Notes under the pieces: generated by a model
Told to the model about the DNA's origin: nothing
Databases searched by the model: none
The model's input: the letters and a program-made list of their open reading frames with translations, nothing else
Made by a program: the position numbers and the translations under genes
From: Monomorium pharaonis
Lineage: Eukaryota; Arthropoda; Insecta; Hymenoptera; Formicidae
Assembly (NCBI RefSeq): GCF_013373865.1
Contig: NC_050473.1
Span: 5,963,710 to 6,027,709, forward strand
Direction: 5' to 3'
DNA: 64,000 nt
Shown here: positions 1-13,500 of the stretch, one piece after another
How positions within the stretch are numbered: the stretch's first letter is position 1
Layout: the number at the start of each line of letters is the position of its first letter

Positions 1-907
1 AGCGGGGTGAGATGAGTTGGGTGACGAAAGAAAATTAGGGGAAGAACGCAGGGACGACAGAAAAGAAATGAGGGTGACGGAGAGAATTTTCTCTTAGAAT
101 TCATGCTTAACAGTTTTATTATAATTTTAGTACAATTTTACTTAAACTTTGCTAAAATTCTTTGTTGTTCCACGATAACCGTGACTTAAAAGTAAATAAA
201 GTACAAAATTATTGTAATTTGCCGCGCGATGGTTAGCAATAAATAATTCTCTTTACAGTCGACTGACAATTTAAAAGTAAAATTGTGAGAGGAAACTTTT
301 GAGAAGAAAATTTTGTAAACCAAATCCCTGGCTCTAGATCGAATGGATACAATGAAAATGTTTATTATAATTATTAAAGATAAATCGTGATAAAAGTCTA
401 CACAGTTGGAAAATTTTGTGTTAAAATTAACATAATATATTGTCTCAAACGATCCACTCGAATTTAACACAAGATGAATATGTTAAAATTTAACATAAAT
501 GTGTGAAAAATTAACACAAAAATATAAAACTAAGATCCAATTTGTAAATAAAGTATGGAAACGTATTTTCTTAGTGCAATTAACATTTATAATACATGTT
601 CACACGTACATTTTATTTATTAATTAGAATTTGTATTTTAAAACAACACATTCCTTTTATGTTATTTATTTGTTTGCTCATAAATTGTGTTATTTTAACA
701 CAAAGAAGTATAGAATTTTAACTTAATGCACAATATTTCAAATAATCATATCGTGTTAAATTAACACTGGGATATGTTAAAAACTTAACAAAAAATTTAA
801 CAAGGGTTAAAAGTAACATAAACACAAAATGTTCTCTGTGTTAAATAGGATCGTTTTTAAGATGTGTTATATGTGTGACGTAACAGATTCATCCCTTGTG
901 TTTACAG
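1..907. other. 5' flank of the first MCC exon, AT-rich
   Basis: No coding sequence is supported here. The stretch is AT-rich and mostly made of repeat-derived DNA. Bases about 70-200 resemble the terminal part of the repeat family that also occurs at 15635-15885, and 401-840 is an inverted-repeat element. The GC content rises abruptly near 905. The sequence TTGTGTTTACAG just before that point looks like a splice acceptor, so a further 5' noncoding exon may lie outside the window. Confidence 0.5.
401..840. repeat. Family-1 TA-flanked inverted-repeat element, copy A
   Basis: It begins with CACAGTTGGAAAATTTTGTG directly after a TA and ends near CTCTGTG before TTA. It is dominated by alternating TTAACAC and GTGTTAA words and contains the family core, about ACGTACATTTTATT, followed by a segment with ATAAATTGTGTTATTTTAAC. 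Similar copies occur at about 24.2, 27.4, 28.6, 34.5 and 37.4 kb. It has no coding capacity. The right boundary is approximate. Confidence 0.55.
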
Positions 908-1247
908 CGTTCCCGTGCGAGACGCGTGCATTTCCGGTTGTGCGACGATGTCCCGGCGATTTTCGCGCGTGCGACACGCATCGCCGCGCATCGCAGGATA
1001 AACGTACGGGGGAGTGCGCGTCCCGATCCTTCGGGGCCGGGCGCGAGGAGGCGCGCCGCGAGCGACGAATTGATCCTCCTCTTGGCGCGGCTCGTGGCAG
1101 GCAAGGTCGGACAAATGAGGCGTCGTCGCGTGGCGAACGACGACGCGCGGCAGAGATCGGCGGCAGGAGCGACGACTGTACCGATGACCGTACGTTACTG
1201 CGAGACGACGGCCACGACGACGACGACGCGTGGGCTCCAGTGAGAAG
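908..1247 (+). other. MCC: GC-rich 5' leader upstream of the MCC start codon
   Basis: A CpG-dense block precedes the start codon. In the reading frame of the ATG at 1248 there is a stop at 1185-1187 and no ATG between them, so 1248 is the first possible start in that frame. An acceptor-like TTTACAG at the left edge and another CTCCAG at 1235-1240 leave open whether this is one leader exon or the 3' part of a spliced leader. Long open frames over this block on both strands look like products of GC-rich composition. Confidence 0.5.
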
Positions 1248-1357
1248 ATGTCGCAGACCGCGGATGCCGAAAGCGAGACCGGCTCCATTTGCGACGAGGA
1301 ACGCGTCCGGAAGCTGTTCCAGGCATGCGACGGCGACGGCGATGGCTACATCGACAG
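1248..1357 (+). CDS. MCC: MCC orthologue, coding exon 1 (EF-hand, long isoform)
   Basis: This exon encodes residues 1-36 of the long isoform. The start is ATG 1248, with A at -3 and an in-frame stop upstream at 1185. It carries a canonical EF-hand loop beginning DGDGDGYID (Asp28, Asp30, Asp32, Gly33, Ile35, Asp36), preceded by an amphipathic helix with RVRKLFQAC. The donor AG|GTGAGT at 1358 is close to consensus and splits the Ser37 codon with two bases on this side, which exon 2 completes exactly. MCC proteins are coiled-coil scaffolds. In vertebrates the family is linked to Wnt/beta-catenin and NF-kB signalling and to cell polarity and migration, and its long isoform has an N-terminal EF-hand. 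Calcium sensing by this lobe is inferred from the loop residues. Confidence 0.85.
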
Positions 1358-3148
1358 GTGAGTGGATATTGTTTCGGGAATACACGATGGAAAATACACT
1401 GAAAGAAAAATATTTATACACTGTAATAAATTTATAGCAATAATAAATTTGATATTTAAATATGATTAAGAGCTTTATATTTGCAGTTATTATCGCGGTG
1501 ATGTTAGTAATAATATAACATACACGTTATACCGACAAAAAGTAGTTGCAGTTATTATAATTTAAATATAATTGCTACGAAAAATGATTATAAATTATAA
1601 TCACTAGCAGTATCAGTTATATATTTTAAATTATAATTTATTTGCCAGTGCATTGTATGTTAATATTATTTACATTATAATAATAACTATAAAAATTAAT
1701 TTTTAGTAATTATTTTAACATTTAGTTAAAGTCGCAAATACTAGATAAAATTTTTTTCTAAATAGAATTATAATAGCGGAATAACAAATCAGAGGATAAC
1801 ATGGTCTTGAAAATTTTGAAGAGATTTTTTTCTGATTTATTAACATCTTATATTATACCAAAATAAAATATAAAGAGTAGTTTTGTTATATTTTACTAAA
1901 ATTGTAATAAAATCAAACTATTTTTTATTAAAAGCAAAAATTAAAGTTGTAGTAAAATTCTTCGATATATCATTGTTTCATGACTACCATGATTTTGAGT
2001 AAATTCTGAGAAAAAATTCTAAGAGTTGCTAACGAATAAAATTCTTGATTAAGCCTTTATTTTGTATAATCATTTTAATATTTATATATTGCAATTAAGA
2101 TAAGGTCATAATGTGTGTAACTCGCAATTAAACTCGAGAGAAGTCTAATAACAGTTATAGCACATTAAATTAACAACATTAAATTATAATCAAATAAATA
2201 TTGATACTTACAAGTATATTTAGAATTTTTTCTCCTCCAGAAAACTATAAAAAATTCGTTGCAAGACCTTCGAACACTTGAAAAATATATATAATTATAA
2301 TTTATACATATGTTTTCTTGAATAATTAGAAAAATAACGTATACAAAATAACGCAAGAAATATAATATTATTTGAGCACTAAGATTCCGCTATGACCGTT
2401 GTTCGTTTTTTCTCGATTTTAATCGACATTTACGGCCATTTCGAAACCAATTATATTCTCAAAAAAAATATAAGAATATTATCTTCCCTTGCGCTAGTGT
2501 TCTATCGATTTTTACGAATCTCGCCCGAATGCGCGTTCATTATACCGTCACGTTCGGCGCCGGATGTAACGTTATCTCGCGGTTTCGCGAAACCGGATAA
2601 ATTCCGCCCGGCGAATTCGGCGCGCGCGAACCTCCGCGCAATTTGCACAATTAACGGTGGCTGGTATCAACGCGGAATGGAAAGAGCTCGTTGACGAGAC
2701 CGCGCCTGCCGCTGGCACGTACGTTTTAATTATTTCTTCAATTAATTAAAGCCATTCCCGTCTCCCTCCCCCCTTCTCTCTCTTTCTCTTTCTCGCTTAC
2801 TCTGACTTTCGTGGGGATTTAACGAGAGACGACTGTGGCACGGCGTATTTTTTTTTACTCCGCATCAACTTCGAAAGTACAAACTCGTCGGAATCGCCGC
2901 GGCAATAGAACAGGAGCGAAAAAAAGAAAGAGAGAGAGAGGGAGAGGCAGACCAATAAGTTCGCGATAATTTACGAAGAGCGTCTCTCCCGTGGAGTAAA
3001 CGCGGACTGTGGACCACTTCGTAACTCCCCCTCGTCGCGCACCTTTTTATTTTTCCCGATCCTTGCGAGCCGATCGAGAAAACATTTCTTCGTCGATTCA
3101 TCGAGTGGACCGTCTGTTTCATAAAGCTAACAATTTAGAAACAGTCTT

Positions 3149-3152
<4 letters not shown>

Positions 3153-3198
<46 letters not shown>
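3153..3198. repeat. (CT)n microsatellite
   Basis: An almost uninterrupted CT dinucleotide run of about 46 bases lies within a GC-rich intronic island. Shorter CT tracts of the same kind occur at about 3621-3650, 6849-6872, 16437-16455 and 19027-19046. Confidence 0.9.
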
Positions 3199-3201
<3 letters not shown>

Positions 3202-6200
3202 TCTCCTTTTCTCTCCCGTCGTTCGACAGAGTTACAAAATCCGGAAATATGTGATTTTTACGAGCGGCTCTTAAATTAGATTCTCCGCTCTCGAGGACGC
3301 TTCCGTTCCGTTTCGTCCATACCGTCGCTCTATCCATTTTGCTCGCCGCTCGTCGTTTCCGTTATCGATGTCCCGATACGTTTTCCCTTTGTTGTTTTTC
3401 TTTCCGGGGGAGGAAGCCAGAGGAGGCGGGAGATGTGTCTCGATATTGCGCTTCCAGCGCGGCGTGCACGCGTATTGTACGTAGGGCTCGCGCCACCTTT
3501 TATTTCGTTTCGATGAAGCTAAAGGTGCACTTTTTACCGGGCGCGCTCGTTGAACATTACGGTCTATTTTGTCTTCTCCCCCCCTTCCTCCTTTCCTCGC
3601 CCACACACCGGGGGCGGCTCTCTCTCTCTCTCTCTCTTTCTCTCTCTTCCGCGGCAGGTTTCCGCCGTGGGTAAATCTACGAAGGTAAAATTACGTCTAC
3701 CGCGGTCTCTCTACGCGTATTACATGCATTTAATGTTTACATGGACTTCGTCTCGTGTACATTGTAAGCTGTGCAAACTGCATTTATACACGTCGGCGGG
3801 CGGGGTGAGAACGCCCACGTAAGCTCCTCTTTTAATCGCGCCCTTTTTTCAACTAGCTCGGTTTTTTTTTTGCAAATGAGAGACGATCTTTTGTAAGCAG
3901 ATGATCTTTTCACGCGAGAACCTTTCAAAATTTAATTTAAGAATTGTTCGAGTATTTTGAGAATTGAACAGAAAGAAAGCACAAGTATCAAATTGAAACT
4001 CGTATATTCTATTTAACAATCATATTGTTGTAATTTTATAAATAATATTAAAACATATCTTTTAAGTGAAATTTAAGATGATTATCTGGTGAAGACGATG
4101 AAATTCTTTGAAGAAAATTAACTTGTATATGAGCAAAATTGTTTCATATATAAGAATATAATTTTTGCTTATACATGCATGAAACAATGTTAAATAAATG
4201 TATTTGTTTGCATTTGTGTCAAAATTATTAAGGTTAAAATTATATTATATGTTAGATACTAGATTTTTAAAAGTACGTGTAGTTTTGCATACGTTACATA
4301 TTTATATATACATACAAAAATTTATACATCTATACAGAGAAAGAACATCAATATCAAAATTAATTATAACTTAATTAGTATTTTAAAAAATGCAGTGTCT
4401 GATTTGTTTATTGGACGACTTGCTCAATGCTGCTTCATGAAGTTATATCGTCAGTATCGTTAAGTGTTATACAGTGTTTTTTTAATTTTAATCGCTGATA
4501 TTTCGAAATTGCCAATGCAATGAATAAAATATTTGAATTTAAAATAAAGTTACAGTTGATTAATTGTAATGGCTACGAATTAATTTATATACTTAGTATT
4601 AACATTTTTTCGTAAAAAGAAATCTGGAATCTAATTTACAGATCTTTTAGTACACAGAAAAAAATAGTTCAATTTAATAACCATTGTCTTATATATAAAT
4701 AAAAAGATAAAATCTTTTTTAAAAAATTCTGTAATCTTAAATTTTGAATAAAATATATTTTTATTTTAATAACAGTCATCTGAAGAGCACATTTTTATAC
4801 GATTGCTTTGATAATAATCGTATTTTATTATAGAATAAAAGATTCTAATTTTTTGTTTGAAAGAGAGTATTGTTATTTTTTATTTAATATTTCTTCTTAG
4901 TTTAATGAGAATTATGATTAAATAATGAGAAACTATATAAAAGCCTTCTTGTAAACGAGTTGCGTCTGTTCAAAATTAACAAGTTTTTTTAAAATTTTAT
5001 TTTTGTTTTCAAGACAATAATTATTAGATTTGAAATTATATTTTTTTTCTGTATAAGATGTAGCTAGATCCGACAATTCGTTAAATAATCGACATGTCCG
5101 TTATCCCGTGGCGGTATTCCCTCTACGGATCGCGCGTAATGAGGAGAATTCATTAACCCAAAGAAAATTGAGACGCGCGCGTGCGCTTGCTCGGCACAGC
5201 GTTAACATGCTCCGCGCGCGCTTTTAATCTCGCGGATGAGATTTATCGTCGACAATCTAGGAGTTTTACCGAAGGTGTACGTACGATAAAACGATCGGAT
5301 CTTCCGAGAAATCGCCGCGGTGCGGCAATTTTAACGAATCTCGTGCGCGCGCGCGCGCACGATTGTTCCGAGATAAATCCTTCGACTCCTCGAGGTTGCG
5401 AGCGGCATCTGCGAGATTGGAGCAAGAGAGGGGGGGGAAAGGATTTATAATTAACCAGCATTTTTCCCCCGATAATAATTGCCTTTACGTCGTTAATTAT
5501 CGCTCCGGGGGGAGAGAAGTAACATCGATTCGTTAACGAGGAATAATTTATTGCGTGGCGGATGCCGTCGTCGCGGCGTTTTATATGATGCTCGATCGCT
5601 CGGGAGGCCCGATTTCTCGCATTTATTTGTTATTTCGGTTCTTTCCTCCGTCTCCACGTGCCACACTACGCGACGTACGAAGTCTCGTCTAGTTTCCCCG
5701 TGTACAAATGCGTTTTTGAGTAAGATTTGCCGGTAGAATAGTTATACTCGTAGTTATATCCATAGAAGTAGAGTGGTGCGTTCTACAAACAAATTAAGAG
5801 AGCAAACCCGGCAGCCATCGTTCCTCTTTCCGAGTTAAAGGGGAGAAGAACAACGGGACAATATTTCCCGACTTGTTGGCATTCATTACGGCACGGCTTT
5901 CGTAACCTCATTATATTACCCCTCGCCGTTCGCCGTCGCTCTGCGCTTCGCCGCGCGTGATGCACGTCGCGCGCCAACTTCCCGTCAGCCTTTCATCCCA
6001 AGTGTATAACATAATACTACGGAATTTTACTTCTCTTTCGCCCCTCTCTTTTTCTTTTATTTTTTTTTTATTATTCAATTATTATTTTTCATTGTTGCTT
6101 TTTTTGTTTCTTTTATGTTTGCTGCATTGGTTTGACATCATCGGTCTCTTCCTCCCTTTCTCTTTTCCCCAGTTTTATTTCTAACAGATTCCTTTACTAC

Positions 6201-6847
6201 TTTCTGTAATAAAAGTTTTTATTCTATCTTTCTCATTTTTATCGATCTTTTTTACAGACTGATATTCACTCTTGCTTATATACGAGGCACTTTATTATTC
6301 ATATAAAACTTTTTTTTTTGGCGTGGAGAGTTCCACTCGTAAAGTGAGCTCTCGGGGGAAAATCGGAACACATCGGGCGCTTTGTCGAATCTCTGCGCAT
6401 CGCGTCGAACCAATCGCATTGGGAAACCGGTGACCTAATTTTCCGGGGCGCAGCTCACACGTCGCGATTGTGTGTAAGGGGTTTCCTCGGTCCACGGACC
6501 GACTGACAACAACGGATAGGAGCCTGAAGAGAAGTCGGGCGATGCGTGCGTAGGACGTGGAGGAGAAAGGGTCGATTTCGTCGATGGCGCGCACCCTCGG
6601 CGATACCCCCCCGAGGGAAGATTGGACCCCCCTCGGCGAGAGGGAGACGCGTGTTGCCTCCGCGTTTTATGGCAAGTGAGTCACACCACCACCGCGAACA
6701 GATTCCATCGCTTTTCCCCCTGCTCGTCGTTCTGGTCGTACGACTGCTCCAGTCAGCCGGCTCTTTGCGCCCGCAGACTCGTTTATCGGCATTTCTCCCC
6801 CGCCTCTTTCGATTCTAACCCATGTCTGGGTGCCCTTTTATCCTCCA

Positions 6848-6878
<31 letters not shown>

Positions 6879-8945
6879 TCTTCTCTGCGGTTGATTTTCT
6901 CCTGTCGCGTAAAATACAGTCGGCGAATATCGGTTGCGCAGCATCCTGTAACGCAACGGATTTCCGTGAACGAAAGCGAACGTGGTCGTAAACGTAAATT
7001 CCGTCGAAACAACGCGACGGAGTAAAGGAACCGAGTGATCGTTCGTCATTCGAGTTTCGAAACTGCACGTCCATAGGCGACGTACAGTGAGTTCGACACC
7101 GATATCTTTACCTCGTTTCTCGCGCCTTTTTGTCCTCGTAAACAGTTTACCTCTTCTGCGAATGAACTTTTTACGCGCGATATAATTTTAGGGAATTCTC
7201 TCTGGAATTAGAAGAATTCTCTTTAGGGATAGTTTTTTTTATTGCGGAAAGAAATTTTGAGAGCGAGTTTCACTTATTATGCATTTATAAAGCGATCGAT
7301 CCTAGAAATTCGTGAAATATAGTAACGCAAAGTTATAACAACCCCTCTTTCGATATTTGTATGTCATTTAGAACTATAAGTTAATAATACAAGATGGTTT
7401 GGTGATCATTGTAATGCAATCAAGAAGATAATTCCTTTTGAAAAAATAAATCGGGAACGTAAAATAGGTAAAATCGGTTTTTTATTTGTTAAGTACTATT
7501 ATATAATACGATTATCAAAAAATGAATAGTTTAAAAATGTTTCATGTCAAAATATATACAAATATTACATAAACTATTGATAATTTTTTTCACGACTCTA
7601 ATATTTTTAACAACTACAAAATATGATTTGATATAATAAAAATGGTATTACGATCTTGAAAAATTGTTGATGTTACAATATACTTATCAATTTTTGTCAG
7701 ATATTTTTTTCTAAAACCTTATAATTTCTAGTCATTTGATGAAAATAAAATGAGACAACCTGTAATTATTGTACTTATGTGATCCAGTAATTAAATGCAT
7801 GCATGCTCAATTAACATAAAAAATTTTCTTTTTTGAAAACAAAAGGGAAGTAATGTACAGAAAAACTTCTATATTTTTCTACATTTTTTATTTATTTACA
7901 AAGATTTATTTTTGATTCTTTTTTTTTCAAAAGAAATCATCTCTTTCCTGTTTGTATCATGATTGTTGGATGACTCTGTATATAAAATATCAGCGGAATT
8001 ATTCAGGAGAAGAACATCGATCGTCTGCGAGTATCAACTAGCGGTAATAATTGTCCAACTTGTCCGTACGGCGTATGAAATATTAGACTCTTGAATGATT
8101 CGTGGCGATGCGACGAGATTTCGCCGGCGGACGTTCTCGTTATAATTCCGAGATTCTCCCTCGGCCGCGACGTGGCTGACGGAATAATAGATGCACCGGG
8201 CGATTTACCTGGAGCTGCCGTGGCTCCCAGGCTTGTTTGCACGCGATGGAGCGCGTAAGCACATAGCGGGAAATTTCTCCCGAAAGAAATACTGCGAGAG
8301 AGGAGCGGGCGGCCTGTCGCCCGAATCGATACGTCTCGACTCGTGCTCGGGGCTCTGAAAAAAGAGCGACGCTTACTGTCTCGATTTACGTCGCACAAAA
8401 AGGTCGATCGGTGCAGCCCTTGAAGGATGCTGCACGCTTAATAATGATATAATGCATACGCTTAATCTACAGTGTCACATATTTTTGTTTTATACTGGGA
8501 GGAAAGTGTTTGAGAAAATTATTTGTGACTGTAATTGCGTCATAAAGTAATTATAATTTGGAACTCCATCCTATGATTTTGACTTGGTAATTTTCCAAGA
8601 GAAAATTCTCTTTAAAATGTGTAATAATGATCTTATATTTATAGCTCTGAAACTATGAAACAATTTTACAATTATGATAAATTTAAATATTTTATAATAA
8701 AATGCATATCAGGATATAGATGATAATTAAAATTTAAAAAATTTTCATATAATAAATGCAATTGTAAATAAATGAACTGTCCTTATTAATGTGCCTTAAA
8801 TCAACTTGTTCATTACCAAAGTAATTATTAAATATTGTAGCTTAATTTTGTCTGCTTGAAATTATACATACAATCGGTTTTTAACTATATTTCTTTTGTG
8901 TAACATTTTTTTAATATAAAAATGCTATTATTTTATGTTTTAATG

Positions 8946-9096
8946 AATTACAACGTTATCCGTGTCTAAAGTACAAGTAATTTTTGTCAAGTAAAATAAA
9001 ATTACATGGCAGTCAGAAAGATTAAAAGATCTCATTGTTGGTGAGTGGTCCGAGCAAAACATGTTTTGTACTTTGGACACGGATAACGTTGTAATT
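8946..9096. repeat. Inverted-repeat element with 32-base arms
   Basis: The left arm starts AATTACAACGTTATCCGTGT and the right arm is its near-perfect reverse complement, ending ACGGATAACGTTGTAATT. The arms are about 32 bases with one mismatch, separated by about 90 unrelated bases. I see no clear target-site duplication. It is probably a solitary miniature inverted-repeat transposon in intron 1. There is no coding capacity. Confidence 0.65.
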
Positions 9097-9884
9097 ATGA
9101 GCATAACTTAACTTTATCACAGTTAATTAATTTTACTTGCTAAGGACTCAAAGTGAGAATCAAAACGCAATAGTTTAATAAATTTTTTTAATTTGATTGA
9201 CTAGTCAATCAAATTAAATTATATTAAGTCAATTATATTATTATTTTATATTTTAATGAAAATGAAAAAAATAGTTTTGTCCCAATTATCCTTCTAAAAG
9301 AAGATGATTATATTAATACCCCAACTTTGTGTGCTTGTCCGCATTTGTAGGCCCTCGGTTAGTACATCCGCGATTAATGGTTCTGCCTTGACCTGTTTCA
9401 CTACATTCACATCAGGTTAGCGGTTAGCAAGCAAAATCCGTAAGCAAATGTTTAGCTAGATATAATACAAGATCACATTATAAACAAATTTATAAGTTAC
9501 TTTAAAATATTATACTACAAAAAAAAAAGGAAAATTGCATAAATATACATTTATAAAATCACAAAGACACATGTGAAAAATCAACTGCATGCTCTATACA
9601 AGATTTTTTTTTCTTTGAAGTTAACGTATTACTTGGTCCAGTCTTTTTGGTTATATTTATTTATACATATGCTTATTTACAATTGGAAGAAATAATCGTA
9701 CAATCTTATATAATTTGCTAAGTATTTATTGACGTTTTTGATTTTACTACTAAAACTCCATCTAAGTATCATCTTTTTACCATAAACTGTGTTTTTTTAG
9801 TAAGGGTAATTTATTTTAAAATAGTTACTTATAAATTTTATGTTGATTTATGTATAAGCAGGAATACAATTTCTTGCCTACATA

Positions 9885-10074
9885 CACTGAGGAAAAAATT
9901 GTTAATTTAACTAAATCTTTCAACTGAATTTTTATTTAATTTAAGTATATATATATATGTGTGTGTGTATATTTCAATCAAATATATAAACATTTGAATT
10001 AAAGTTTAAGTATTTTAGTTAAATACATAAATAATTGAACTGAAGAAATTTAATTTAACATTTTTTTCTCAATT
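9885..10074. repeat. Family-3 (CACTGA) palindromic element, copy 1
   Basis: It starts with CACTGAGGAAAAAATTG after a TA and ends with a degraded CTCAATTTA. The two arms share CTTCAACTGAATT-like and AGTTAAAT-like words in opposite orientations. It is closely similar in layout to the element at 51507-51695. The centre holds a TA/GT dinucleotide run at about 9947-9970. The right terminus is approximate. Confidence 0.55.
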
Positions 10075-10550
10075 TACGTATAAAACAAAGAGATTCTTGA
10101 ACAGAATATATTAGTATTTTAATTTAATACTGAAGTTCCCTCTGTGTAATTGCAATTATTTCTTCTTTCGGTGAAGCATAAACGCTCGCTATTTCTGTTT
10201 TCAACTCTCCACGCTCGCACTTCCTGAAATCCGATCGCCGATCGCGGAATACATATATCCGGAGTCCTCGAACTGGCTTGAACGCGCGTTTTGCGGCGTT
10301 TCGTCGAAACCATGATCGGTTTTTTTTTTCATGCACAGCGGTCCGCACTCGTAATTTCGTTACGCGCGATCAGCTTGCGCGTTCCTTGCTCTTTACCAGT
10401 CTCTCCTCCCTCTCCCTTCCGTTTATTTCGCCTCGGTTCGTCCGCGATAAATCCCGAAATCGTCCCGACCGGTTATCGTTCTTTACGCTCTCTCTCTTTC
10501 CGGCTACGTCGGGATGCGCGTCCCGTTCCCGGTTGGAAATTTTCGCTTTG

Positions 10551-10551
<1 letters not shown>

Positions 10552-10581
<30 letters not shown>
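10552..10581. repeat. (CGT)n trinucleotide microsatellite
   Basis: About ten uninterrupted CGT units lie in a GC-rich intron island. The run inflates open reading frames on both strands here by encoding polyarginine or polyserine, so those frames should not be read as genes. Confidence 0.85.
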
Positions 10582-13500
10582 TTCGCGGATCGCAAAGCGA
10601 GCCCGCGATCTCGCGTGTGGCCCTCGCGTATTTCTGTTATCGCTCAGCTACGATCTCGGAACTTAATAAAGACGACGTACGAATTTTCGCCTGTAACGCT
10701 TAACGATAATTGGATTACACGGCGCGGCTTGCGAATTGAAAGGTTCTTGCGTGCTGCAAACGATAAGGGCGCGTCTTTTTCTCTTTTCCCTTTTTTCTTT
10801 CTTTTTTTTTCAAGGGAATATCTTACCGCTGTGAATAATTCGTTAACTCGTCCGTGGTGTGAATAAAACATCCTTCCGCGCGAGCGGTATCATCGGAAAT
10901 AGAACGCGCAGAATGCGCGTTTAGCGGCGAGGGGGAGGGAAGAGGAGGACGACAGCAGACCTTCGGCGTTAAACGAATTATTTTCGGAACCCAATGCCGC
11001 CGCTGTAAATTTGATAAACTCGCTCCTCCCCCCCCCCCCTCACTCGCGATCGATACGCCGATATCAGCCCGACGTCAAGGTCTCCCCCGCGTCCCTCGTC
11101 TCTCGTCGCTCTGTCGCGAATTATTAATACCAGTCGCGGATTCTGAAATCAACCGCATTATCGGCGATATCGCGCCGCTCAAATTGACGACCGTGACTTC
11201 CAGAAGCGACTCTTCTGTCCCTCCCGTCTCCTCCTCGCCACCCGCATCCGTGCATCACGGCGAGATTGTATTTTTATCGGCGAGGATCCTCCGCGATATC
11301 CGGAGATCCCTCGCAATCGGAGGGTAAGGACGATTTCTCGTTAATTATCGCGAAATCTAAACCTTACGGAAGAGCGCTAACAAAGCGACCGGCGTTAAAA
11401 GGGAGAGATAAAACGTGTGAAGGGCTTCCCTCCCGTTAAAAACCGATGTTTTTAACGTCTCCTCTTTCCGCCCCTCTACCTATCTGCTCATGCTCTTTGC
11501 TCTTCCACTTTTATCTTTTTTTTCTCCCTCTTATCCCTCTCTCTCTCATTTTTCCTTTTTTGTTTTTAATGGTATACGCGACGAGGCGTGAATTCGCCGT
11601 TACGAAAGGGTGGATTAGCCGAACCGCTGGTGTAAAGACTCTTTCACGTGACGGGCTTCGATGAGGGGTGCGTCTCTGTGAAATAGAGCGAGACCATTTA
11701 CACAGTATCACGATATTGGAAAGGGATTCCGTTGGGCGCGCGAATTTTCTTGAAACCGCATTCGCGCGGCTTCCAGACTCGTTTTTTTAAAATCTTTTTC
11801 TCTGTTGTCTCGGCGCGCTCTTGCGCTGGTATTACTTTACATTACATATCTCCTGCATTACTTAAACAACACTTCCCGTGCCTTAAAAAAAAGTGTATTC
11901 TGTTCGTTTTGCCTGGAATCTATTTGTCTTTTTATTTTCATGTGTATTTATATTGGATTTTACTCTACATTTGTGAGAGACAAATTTTATAAAGATACCT
12001 ATTGATCGCAACCCCGACCTGGAGGATCTTATCCTTCTAACGCGAAGGTCGTGGACGGCCCTTGGAACTCTTCCGAAAGATGCCAAAGATCGGACGTGAA
12101 GTAATATCCCTATTAATCCCGATTAATCTTATTTCCGGCACAAAAAAAATTAAAATCAATGAAAACTAATATATGCTATTTAACAATCATTGTATTATAT
12201 ATTATATATGCAAGAATAACATATAAAAGTTTTAAAGAATGTGATGTTATTGAATTTCTCAGCATATTATATTTTTAATATTATAATATTTGTCTAATAT
12301 TCGAATTTTTTATTTGAAAAAATATATTTTATTTAACGCAAATATTGCTTATAGGTATATAAGCAACATCAGAAAATTTTATTTTAAAAAATGTGTTTAT
12401 TGTAAATTTCAGTAAAATATAATATTTTTATATAATTTCAATGTTATAATAGTCATCTAAAAAACACAATACATGATTATTTTGTTAATAATAGTATTCA
12501 AAAATTCTAATGGTCTTGGTATGAAGATATTTTTTCCATTTCAATTCATGAAAATTATTAATAGATTATAACAATATAATTTTTCTTGATGAAACTAATA
12601 GAAAATTAGTATCAAATTAGAACTAGTATATTTTATTCAGTAATCATTATTTTATATATAGGCAAGAATTTATAAAATGTTTTTTAAACAATTCAGTAAT
12701 TAAATATATAATTTCAACAAAAGATTGTTTTTATTTTAATTATTATAATGATTATAAAATATTAAGAAATAATGATTCTTGATTTGAAGGCTACTGATCC
12801 TTCCTATTTGACGTTTTTTTCTTTCAACTCATAAAAATTATTAATGAAGCATATACAAAATGTTTTCATGTAGCAAACGTTTAATCCATATAATCTCTAC
12901 ATAATCTCTATAATTTCAGGTATGTAATCTCATTTCAAAATTTACCTATTGAAAATAAAGACAATGTTTTTTTCTTCGTGTGGAATATAGGTTATTACGT
13001 GTGTGTGGAAAGTTTTCCCGTGCGTATGTCTCACACCAGAACAATGATCTCGGTATCAAGTAGAATCAGATTCGAGAGGAAACATTTTAACGTGAGAGAA
13101 ATCTTGGCCATCCCGCGGTAGCGTCGTCGGTTTCACATTTCCCAACAATGGACGCGCTTATTGGTCCGTTACGGTACATTACGCCTGCTTTTTAAACGCG
13201 ACTCGCGTAAGATTTGCTTTCGCCGGCGAAGAAATGCGCCGGTCGCGAAGCTGTATAACTCGAAATAATAATCTCACATTCGGGAAAAGAAAGTTCGTTG
13301 CACTACATAAATTAAAAGTTTGATAGATTTAATTAAGAAGCTACAAATTAAGCACTTACTGTTAAATTTATCAAACAATCTAGCTGTTTGATCGCGATTA
13401 TCAGAACTCTGTTATTGATAATTTCAGAATACATTTTATATTTACTTCTTATTGACGTGACTATAAAATGTCTTTCTTAATGTAACTCTTTAAAAACTTT

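Noticed and set aside
829..1437. Long plus-strand frame of about 200 codons over the MCC leader
   Set aside because: Its frame differs from that of the EF-hand exon, it is arginine/aspartate low-complexity sequence, other frames on both strands are open over the same GC-rich bases, and it runs through the splice donor at 1358.
7078..7105. GTTCGACACC resembling a tRNA/SINE B box
   Set aside because: No A box at the right distance, no cloverleaf pairing and no poly-A tail or SINE body nearby.
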